DNA of 9,576 nucleotides, from positions 7,121 to 16,696 of the forward strand of contig DPXH01000133.1 of NCBI GenBank assembly GCA_003527405.1. The letters are read 5' to 3'. Below are positions 1-5,651 of the stretch, piece by piece (position 1 is the first letter of the stretch; the number at the start of each line of letters is the position of its first letter). The notes below the pieces were generated by a model that was given only the letters and a program-made list of their open reading frames with translations, did no database searches and was not told the origin of the DNA. Both the position numbers and the translations under genes were made by a program. The stretch comes from Candidatus Sediminicultor tertius (lineage in GTDB: Bacteria; Atribacterota; Phoenicimicrobiia; Phoenicimicrobiales; Phoenicimicrobiaceae).

Positions 1-34
1 ACCCCTTCTAATGTGGTTACTAAATTTAAAATCT

Positions 35-1465
35 CTACGCCTTCGTAGAAATCCCCCGGGTTAGATTGGAGACTACAATAACCAAAATCGCCGATATAAC
101 CAGCGCAATAATTACCCTATTAGGGCCTAATGCGCTAACTTGTGTCAATACAGAACCGACAATTAAACCAATCCTGGCTCCCCAGGGAGTAACTTTGCTG
201 TTTTTCTTACCCATTTCAAAAGCTTCGCTGGATCTTTCTTTCCACAAAAGCCCGACTACTAACAACGGAACCAAGCCACCGCCTGCCATCGCATAAGCTT
301 TTGAAAATAGATCTATGATTGACTTGGCATAAATAGCGGCCAGTGCGGCAAAAATTCCTATTACAACCGTAAAAATAGTGGCATATTTTACCAATTCTTT
401 ATCGGTTGCATTAGGTTTAAGGGGTCTAATTATATCATTTACTACGAGAATGGCTGCAGAATTGAGGTTAGAGTCAGCTGATGACATTCCGGCAGCTAAT
501 ATCAAAACAAAAATCATGGCTGAAATTCCGACCGGGACATAGTTGAGCATAAACCAGGGCATAGCCTGATCACCTGCAAGATCCGGCTTCATAGTTAATA
601 TAACCATACCTACCAAAGCCGTTAACATAACCATAACAATAGCAATTATACCACTGAAGAGTAGACCGTTTCTGGCTGTTTTTCCATCTTTTGCCGAGAA
701 ACACCTCTGCCAGTATATTTGGGCTGCTAATATTCCGATAACACCAGTAACAAATTTACTTACCATTGTCATTGCCGGTACATTTGAAAAACTCCATAAC
801 TCCGCTTTCCCTACCTCAGCCATCCTTACTCCTAATTCAGCAAAGCTCCAGTGGACAGGAGAAAAGGCATAAATGTAAAAGACAGTTCCGAAAATGAGCA
901 CCAAAACCCCTTGAAGCAGGTCAGTCCAAACAACCGAATAAATACCGCCGAGAGTAGTATACAGGATAAATACCGCCGAGAAGAACAGTATTATTGGAAT
1001 TGGACTTGCACCGGTTACTATATTAAATATCATTCCAAAACCCTTACCCTGACCACCTACCCAGGCAATCATTATCATAGAGGCCAGCACACCGCCTAAA
1101 GCTCTTGTAACTTTATCTCTAACCAGTAAATCATCTATCATTTCGGTAAAGGTATTGTAAGTAAAAGCACCGGCTAAAGCAGCAAACGCTAAAGCAAAAA
1201 CTATTTTTGACCCTTGCTCTCCTAATATAAAAGCGATATGAGGCAGACCTATTGTATAACCTTTACCTGCATGACCGACAAAGTTACCCACACCCATAAT
1301 CGTGGCAAATTGGGTACAGAAAATAAGGTAAAGAGGAAAGGTCCCTCCACCTATGGCATACTGGCTAAAACTAGATAGAGCCTTGCTTCTAACCTTCCAG
1401 GAAATATAGAGAAATGCACCACACATAACCAACGTAATTACCCACATTAAAACACCTAAATTCAC
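35..1465 (-). CDS. Sodium:solute symporter (SSS family), 476 aa
   Basis: Inner-membrane Na+-coupled transporter of the SSS family (relatives: PutP, PanF). The protein is almost entirely hydrophobic, with about 12-13 membrane segments, and its 476 residues are normal for the family. Family hallmarks are visible: TLGGIYSVVWTD at about 171-182, the loop YWQRCFSAKDGKTAR at 251-265, and the Na+-site segment AAGMSSADSNLNSA at about 324-337. The start is GTG; a strong AGGAGG (1475-1480) lies nine bases before it, and no better upstream start exists. It begins 51 bp after the FAD oxidoreductase gene with no terminator between, so the two are probably one operon. The substrate cannot be read from sequence; the neighbour suggests an amino acid, imino acid or N-methylated amine such as proline, glycine or sarcosine (inference). 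Family confidence is high, substrate confidence low. Confidence 0.93.
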   Translation of the reverse strand: MNLGVLMWVITLVMCGAFLYISWKVRSKALSSFSQYAIGGGTFPLYLIFCTQFATIMGVGNFVGHAGKGYTIGLPHIAFILGEQGSKIVFALAFAALAGAFTYNTFTEMIDDLLVRDKVTRALGGVLASMIMIAWVGGQGKGFGMIFNIVTGASPIPIILFFSAVFILYTTLGGIYSVVWTDLLQGVLVLIFGTVFYIYAFSPVHWSFAELGVRMAEVGKAELWSFSNVPAMTMVSKFVTGVIGILAAQIYWQRCFSAKDGKTARNGLLFSGIIAIVMVMLTALVGMVILTMKPDLAGDQAMPWFMLNYVPVGISAMIFVLILAAGMSSADSNLNSAAILVVNDIIRPLKPNATDKELVKYATIFTVVIGIFAALAAIYAKSIIDLFSKAYAMAGGGLVPLLVVGLLWKERSSEAFEMGKKNSKVTPWGARIGLIVGSVLTQVSALGPNRVIIALVISAILVIVVSNLTRGISTKA

Positions 1466-1516
1466 GGTTAAATTCCTCCTTTGAGATAAATTTTAGAACT
1501 AGATTCTTAAAGAAAA

Positions 1517-2758
1517 TTATTTCACTAATTTTATTTTATTCATCACCTCCTGTCTATCTAATTTTATTTTATTCATCACCTCCTGTCTATCTAATAATCT
1601 ATCGGGGCTTAATTCACCTACCGGCAGTGATGGGGTTTCCCCACAAATCATTTGGGCCATTATCTTTCCGGTAATCGGGGCAAGAGCAATGCCATCCCCT
1701 TCATGGCCGGCAGCTATGAAAAACCCCTCTTTCACCTTGACTTCCCCCAAAAAGGGTTTTCCGTCAAGGGAAGCAGGCCGAAGTCCTGCAAAGGCACGAA
1801 TTATATGTACGTTTTTTAAGACCGGAAAAAACTTTAATGCCTGAGGTATTATATTACTAATCCCCTGATAGGTAGTTTTGGAATCAAATCCTACAAATTC
1901 TCGTGTTCCTCCGATAAAATAATTCCCATCATGTGTCTGGGTAAAAGAAAGACCAATCCCCAACTGCGAAAGAATCCTACCTCTTTTCTCAGCTAAAGCA
2001 GGAATAAGCTTTGTCACTATATAATCAGCATCCCAAATATTTGTTTCACCCAGGCAGGGAATTTGTTCGGTAACGGCTATTTGGCCTTTTTTGGGTTTTA
2101 TAGGAATTTTTATTCCCACCATCTTCCCCACCTCTGCCGCCCATGCCCCTGCAGCATTTACTACTACCCTGGTATGATAGTACTTATTCTCAGTTGTCAA
2201 AACCTTCCAGCTCCCATCAGAAAGTTTTTTCAGAGCAATTACGGGAGCTCCTTTTTTAATTTCCATACCTTTTTCTAAACTCTTCAGATAGAAACCCCGC
2301 ATTACCCTGAACGGATTTACCTGAGAGTCAATGGGGCTATAGGTTGAGGCAATAACTCTGTCGCTTATAAAAGGCTGCTTCTCTTTTACATCTCGCTTAT
2401 CAATTAACTCTACATCTAACCCGTAAGACCTTTGTTTATATACAAAGTCTTCCATTATTCTTAACTGTTCCTGATTCTCTATTAAAATCATCCCACCCCT
2501 GGTTTGAAACTCTAAATCAGTCTCGAGTTCTTTAGATAAGTATTTATACATTTCCAGACTTTCTAATGCCATTTGAAGCAATATTCCAGGCTTCTTCGAT
2601 TGGAGAAATATCATATCATCACAGGCGCTAGAGGCACCCGCGCCGATTTCTTTTTTTTCAAGAATTAATACCTTTTTGCCCTTTTGAGTTAAGTAATATG
2701 CTGTTGAAAGACCTATAATGCCGGCACCAATGATTATCACATCATAAACTTTTTTCAT
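1517..2758 (-). CDS. FAD-dependent oxidoreductase, DAO family (sarcosine/D-amino acid/proline oxidase-like), 413 aa
   Basis: Flavoenzyme that oxidises the C-N bond of an amino or imino acid. The N-terminal dinucleotide fold VIIIGAGIIGLSTAYYL (residues 7-23) ends in an acidic residue (LILEK, about 31-35), typical for FAD binding. Also visible are the second FAD-contact strand RVVVNAAGAWA (197-207) and the C-terminal signature FAGLRPASLDGKP...AAGHEGDGIALAP (about 323-361), characteristic of the glycine/sarcosine/opine/hydroxyproline oxidase beta-type subunits. Such enzymes often work with small Fe-S and alpha subunits; none is nearby, so it may act alone or with distant partners. The ATG start has AGAGG nine bases upstream. 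Promoter candidate: 2816-2844. The C-terminus carries an exact 11-residue duplication (LDRQEVMNKIK twice, 389-410) from a 33-bp tandem repeat, probably tolerated beyond the fold. Substrate unassigned: sarcosine, D-proline, hydroxyproline or glycine are all possible. Confidence 0.88.
   Translation of the reverse strand: MKKVYDVIIIGAGIIGLSTAYYLTQKGKKVLILEKKEIGAGASSACDDMIFLQSKKPGILLQMALESLEMYKYLSKELETDLEFQTRGGMILIENQEQLRIMEDFVYKQRSYGLDVELIDKRDVKEKQPFISDRVIASTYSPIDSQVNPFRVMRGFYLKSLEKGMEIKKGAPVIALKKLSDGSWKVLTTENKYYHTRVVVNAAGAWAAEVGKMVGIKIPIKPKKGQIAVTEQIPCLGETNIWDADYIVTKLIPALAEKRGRILSQLGIGLSFTQTHDGNYFIGGTREFVGFDSKTTYQGISNIIPQALKFFPVLKNVHIIRAFAGLRPASLDGKPFLGEVKVKEGFFIAAGHEGDGIALAPITGKIMAQMICGETPSLPVGELSPDRLLDRQEVMNKIKLDRQEVMNKIKLVK
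1525..1590. repeat. 33-bp perfect tandem duplication at the 3' end of the FAD oxidoreductase gene
   Basis: Two identical 33-bp units (1525-1557 and 1558-1590) lie head to tail, followed by a further 5 matching bases. The unit is a multiple of three, so the reading frame stays open and adds one copy of LDRQEVMNKIK. On the coding strand each unit contains AGGAGGTGAT, a full-length match to the conserved 3' end of bacterial 16S rRNA, followed at once by ATG. Confidence 0.97.
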
Positions 2759-2815
2759 TTTTATTTTCCTCTCAATTAATTGCTAATTGTAAAAAAATGG
2801 TAATAAAGTAAATTT

Positions 2816-2844
2816 ATTGTATAAGAATTTCCTTTTTTCCGCAA
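2816..2844 (-). promoter_or_regulatory. Candidate sigma-70-type promoter for the FAD oxidoreductase-symporter operon
   Basis: On the minus strand, TTGCGG (2839-2844) and TACAAT (2816-2821) are separated by exactly 17 bases. This places the start of transcription near 2809 and gives a leader of about 50 nt before the ATG at 2758. The -35 box is only a partial consensus match and the region is AT-rich, so this is a candidate only. Confidence 0.5.
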
Positions 2845-2860
2845 GTCCTAATTAGTATAT

Positions 2861-3015
2861 AGTGAATAGTGAATAGTATTAAATAAAATACATTAATGAT
2901 TAATAAGTTATAGGTTTCAAGTTACAAGTTGCCAGTTTATAGAAAACTCAAAGTGCGTAGAGGTTGTATTATCATAATCGTTTGTACTAAACTGTAAACT
3001 GAAAACTGAAAATTG
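2861..3015. repeat. Degenerate 7-bp-period repeat tracts in an intergenic region
   Basis: Three short tracts with the same 7-bp period but different units follow each other. AGTGAAT runs about 2.4 times at 2861-2877. AAGTTAT/AGGTTTC/AAGTTAC/AAGTTGC/CAGTTTA runs five times at 2905-2939. AAACTGT/AAACTGA/AAACTGA/AAATTG runs about four times at 2989-3015. This lies in the 441-bp space between the acetate kinase gene and the FAD oxidoreductase gene (2759-3199), in which I see no gene, RNA or clear terminator. Confidence 0.75.
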
Positions 3016-3024
3016 TATTTAAAT

Positions 3025-3090
3025 CTAACGACTAATTTGCATTTTGTATTTGAAACTAACAACTATTTACCATTCACTAACGACTAATTT
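3025..3090. repeat. Direct repeat CTAACGACTAATTT (two copies), same family as 8147-8182
   Basis: The 14-mer CTAACGACTAATTT occurs identically at 3025-3038 and 3077-3090, with a related ACTAACAACTATTT between them. The same words (ACTAACG, CGACTAACG, GCTATTTT) reappear immediately upstream of lysA at 8147-8182, so this is a dispersed sequence type and not a local accident. The rest of the gap to 3199 is plain AT-rich DNA. Confidence 0.7.
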
Positions 3091-3143
3091 AATATTTTAA
3101 TAACTCTAAAAGAATATTATTTCTTACTAAAAAATGCAAATTA
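3033..3143. repeat. 13-bp perfect inverted repeat flanking about 85 bp
   Basis: TAATTTGCATTTT (3033-3045) is the exact reverse complement of AAAATGCAAATTA (3131-3143). The arms enclose one copy of the CTAACGACTAATTT repeat and AT-rich sequence. No coding capacity is visible inside. It could be a small non-autonomous element or chance pairing in AT-rich DNA. Confidence 0.45.
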
Positions 3144-3199
3144 TTTTTAATAGATTTAATAAATATAAAAATTTTTCATATTTTATTATCTTTTTTAAT

Positions 3200-4543
3200 T
3201 TATCTATTATTTCTATTGGCCTGTATCTTTACTAAATCCGGATTTTCTTTACATTCCTTTTCAAAAGATTTTTCCCTCATTAAATTTTTGTAATCTGGGT
3301 CTTGAAAAGTGTATCTAAAATTAGTATGTAAATCATAAGTACCTTCTAATAGAGCGACTACATCTTCGACAAAGACTAACTCTTCATCGGTAGGGATAAT
3401 GAATATCTTTACCTTAGAGTCATCGGAAGAGATGTTTACTTCTGCATTTCTGGTTCGGGCTAATTTATTTTTTTCGGGGTCATATTTAATCCCTAAAATT
3501 TCTAATCCCTCCAAAATTTTTGCTCGAATAATATCACTCAATTCCCCGACTCCGGCAGTAAAAATAAGGGCATCTAATCTTCCTAAGGCGGCAGTATAGG
3601 CTCCAATATACTTTTTTAATCTATAGGTTTCCATTTCGATAGCTAGTTGGGACCTTTTGTCTCCTTCAGAAGCTGCCTTTAATGCATCTCTTCTATCGAT
3701 ATATTTTCCAGTTATCCCTAATATCCCACTCTTTTTATTTAATTTTTTATCCATCTCTTGGGGGGAATAACCCTCTTTTTGCATCAGATAGAAGTCTAAG
3801 GCAGCATCATGGTCTCCAGCTCTGGTCCCCATAATTGCTCCTTCTAAGGGGGTAAATCCCATACTGGTATCATAGGAAATACCATCTTTTACCGCATTAA
3901 TACTTACCCCATTTCCAATATGGCAACTGATTAAATTACATTCAAAGGGATCTTTATTTAGAAGAACAGCTGCTCTTTTGGCTACGTATAAAAGAGAAGT
4001 TCCGTGAAAACCATATCTTCTTATCCCATATTTTTCATACCACTCATAAGGCACAGCATAAGTGTATACATAAGAGGGCATAGTCTGATGCCAGGCAGTG
4101 TCCATAATAGCCATATGGGGAACATCAGGTAAAAGTTCCATAGCTGCCCCAATACCCATAATATTGGGTGGATTATGAAGTGGTGCTAGATCAGCAAGTT
4201 CTTTAAAGGTATTAAGAGCTTCTTGATTAATAATTACTGATTTGGAAAATTTCTCACCACCGTGAACTACTCTATGGCCAACGGCCGAAATATCTGATAA
4301 ATCTTTAATGGCTCCATATTCAGGATGAATGAGACTGTCTACAATTAATTTTATAGCCTCTTTATGGGTGGGACAATCATGTTTTAAGGTAACTTTTTCT
4401 TTATGATTAACCTCATAAATACAAAAAGAATTTCCTATAGTAACTCTCTCTACTATTCCTTTAACAATTATTTCTTTTTTGGTCCAATTATAGAGTTCGT
4501 ATTTTACGGAGGAGCTACCACAATTTAAAGATAATATAATAAT
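3200..4543 (-). CDS. ackA: Acetate kinase, 447 aa, with atypical start (ATT or frameshifted)
   Basis: Converts acetyl phosphate plus ADP to acetate and ATP in the cytoplasm. The open frame continues far upstream of the first in-frame ATG (4159), through LNCGSSSVKYELY and GHRVVHGGEKF. Counting from an ATT at 4541-4543 puts the catalytic residues at the numbers known for the Methanosarcina enzyme: N7, R91, H123, D148, H180, H208 and R241. This fixes the true N-terminus. AGGAGG (4554-4559) lies ten bases before that ATT. No in-frame ATG, GTG or TTG precedes the essential residues. The only ATG near the ribosome site (AATG at about 4552-4549) is in another frame and stops after eight codons. So either ATT is the start, or one base is missing in the gene or assembly. 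The C-terminus carries about 45 residues beyond the usual end (from about 401, YDLHTNFRYTFQDPDYKN onward). It lies downstream of a phosphotransacetylase remnant. Confidence 0.9.
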   Translation of the reverse strand: MIILSLNCGSSSVKYELYNWTKKEIIVKGIVERVTIGNSFCIYEVNHKEKVTLKHDCPTHKEAIKLIVDSLIHPEYGAIKDLSDISAVGHRVVHGGEKFSKSVIINQEALNTFKELADLAPLHNPPNIMGIGAAMELLPDVPHMAIMDTAWHQTMPSYVYTYAVPYEWYEKYGIRRYGFHGTSLLYVAKRAAVLLNKDPFECNLISCHIGNGVSINAVKDGISYDTSMGFTPLEGAIMGTRAGDHDAALDFYLMQKEGYSPQEMDKKLNKKSGILGITGKYIDRRDALKAASEGDKRSQLAIEMETYRLKKYIGAYTAALGRLDALIFTAGVGELSDIIRAKILEGLEILGIKYDPEKNKLARTRNAEVNISSDDSKVKIFIIPTDEELVFVEDVVALLEGTYDLHTNFRYTFQDPDYKNLMREKSFEKECKENPDLVKIQANRNNR

Positions 4544-4628
4544 AAAATCATTCCCTCCTAATTTTTTACTTTAATTAAACTTTTTCATTATTTTTTTAAA
4601 ATACTTTTCAGCTAATAATTTTGTATAT

Positions 4629-4784
4629 TCATACTTCACCTGCTTGCAATACAGTAATAGCTACTACATTAACTATATCTTCTGGACTACAACCCCAAGA
4701 AAGATCATTAATTGGTTTTCTCATACCCTGAAATATTGGACCAATTGCCTCAGCTTTAGCCAATCTTTCTACTAATTTATTCAT
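4629..4784 (-). pseudogene. pta: C-terminal remnant of phosphate acetyltransferase (Pta), 51 codons
   Basis: Reading from an ATG at 4784 to TGA at 4629-4631 gives 51 residues, including KLVERLAKAEAIGP and INDLSWGCSPEDIVNVV, the conserved end of phosphotransacetylase. Family members are about 330 residues or longer, so over 80 percent is missing. Upstream the frame meets TAA at 4809-4811 after nine non-homologous codons, and no other Pta sequence is visible up to 5048. There is no ribosome site before the ATG. The remnant sits 85 bp upstream of ackA on the same strand, the normal pta-ackA order. This suggests an internal deletion of an ancestral operon. It is not expected to make a working enzyme. 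Confidence 0.88.
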
Positions 4785-4800
4785 CTTATGATAATCTTGT

Positions 4801-4878
4801 CTATTCTCTTACAATATGTCTAAACATATTAAAATCTGGTTTTCCTACAGCGAAATCAATCAATTTAAACCCTTTCTT
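4801..4878 (-). other. Unidentified protein-like fragment upstream of the pta remnant
   Basis: Between stops at 4879-4881 and 4801-4803 a 25-codon frame reads with protein-like composition and includes VGKPDFNMFRHIVRE. It has no ribosome site and its only ATG is internal. It ends 16 bases before the pta remnant's ATG, in a different frame. I do not recognise the family. It may be the tail of another gene whose body was lost in the same rearrangement, or a chance open frame. Confidence 0.3.
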
Positions 4879-4887
4879 CTAACTATC

Positions 4888-4914
4888 CCCTTACCATTAA
4901 AATAATGGTGAGGG
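4888..4914. repeat. 27-bp palindrome (12-bp stem, AAA loop)
   Basis: CCCTTACCATTA (4888-4899), AAA, then TAATGGTGAGGG (4903-4914). On the plus strand all twelve pairs form, one as U-G; on the minus strand one pair is a C-A mismatch. No T-run follows on either strand, so it is not an obvious intrinsic terminator. It lies in the decayed 4560-5048 stretch, which otherwise (4915-5048) shows no convincing gene. Confidence 0.6.
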
Positions 4915-5048
4915 TTGCGGATAATATTATATTTCTCACCTTAATAGATATTTTAATTAACCCGAAGGCTAATACCACGTGCATGCCCTCGCTATTTCTA
5001 CTTATGAATCTTCCTTTTAAGGTAAGTACAAAACAATTTATTAGGACA

Positions 5049-5651
5049 TTATTTTTTTTCTTTGTCTCTAAGATACTTCGTTATTTTTGCAACTTCCTTC
5101 ACTCTTTTTGCAAGGATTTTTGCTCTCAGTATAGCATTATTATCTTTATTGGATGGCTTTTTTGAGAGAACTCCATAGTGTCCAGCTGTATTTTCGTATA
5201 ATCCATCTCCAACTATTGTCATTCCTTGAATTAACATCATATCCATAATTGTTTTACTGGCGGTTTCCTGACCGTGAGAGGCACCAACCGTAATAACTCC
5301 ACCAACTGTATTAATTAAAACATTTTCTTTTCTAAGTTTTCTGCTCATATCCCAGAATGCTTTTAATTGAGCTGAAACTGTCCCAAAATAGACAGGGCTG
5401 CCGATTATTATACCATCTGCATCACCGAGTAATTCATATACTTTTTCTAAATATTTACCCCTATAACAAATCCCTTCACATGGATTTGAACATGCAGTAC
5501 AAAAAGGAATATCTAATCCTCTAAGGGCATCCTGTGTAGAAATTAATTTTACTTTTATATTTGCATCTTCAACTTCTTTTAGAGCTTCTCTGATAAGAAA
5601 TGCTGTATTACCTTTTTTATTCGGGCTCCCATTAATTCCTAATATTAACAT
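5049..5651 (-). CDS. Iron-sulfur flavoprotein / NADPH-dependent FMN reductase family, 200 aa
   Basis: Cytoplasmic flavodoxin-fold electron carrier or reductase. The N-terminal GINGSPNKKGNTAFLI (5-20) is the FMN phosphate loop. A compact cysteine cluster follows at C51-x2-C54-x3-C58-x3-C62, as expected for a [4Fe-4S] site in Isf-type flavoproteins. IIIGSPVYFGTVSAQLKAFWD is the conserved second FMN-contact region, and GGVITVGASHGQE the third. Length (200) is normal. The ATG overlaps the last 20 bases of the aldehyde:ferredoxin oxidoreductase gene, with GAGGTGG just before it inside that gene, so the two are co-transcribed and probably translationally coupled. Context suggests it accepts electrons from, or helps, that enzyme; this is inference. 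A plain quinone/FMN reductase role is the alternative, but the cysteine motif argues for Isf type. Confidence 0.88.
   Translation of the reverse strand: MLILGINGSPNKKGNTAFLIREALKEVEDANIKVKLISTQDALRGLDIPFCTACSNPCEGICYRGKYLEKVYELLGDADGIIIGSPVYFGTVSAQLKAFWDMSRKLRKENVLINTVGGVITVGASHGQETASKTIMDMMLIQGMTIVGDGLYENTAGHYGVLSKKPSNKDNNAILRAKILAKRVKEVAKITKYLRDKEKK

Noticed and set aside
851..1099. Plus-strand open frames at 66-296, 851-1099, 2063-2278, 3399-3599, 6161-6466 and 6935-7153, and minus-strand frames inside lysA
   Set aside because: All lie opposite conserved, well-supported genes and show no family features or ribosome binding sites.
1525..1590. Short tandem repeat as a CRISPR or a small gene starting at AGGAGGTGATG
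   Set aside because: There are only two adjacent copies without spacers, so it is not CRISPR. The ATG lies two bases after the ribosome site, too close to initiate, and is in frame with the oxidoreductase gene.
3200..4159. Acetate kinase beginning at the ATG at 4159
   Set aside because: This would omit N7, R91 and H123, which are encoded in the same uninterrupted frame upstream.
4905..5165. 86-residue plus-strand open frame rich in phenylalanine and leucine
   Set aside because: Its second half is antisense to the conserved flavoprotein gene, it has no ribosome binding site, and its composition reflects AT-rich antisense DNA.
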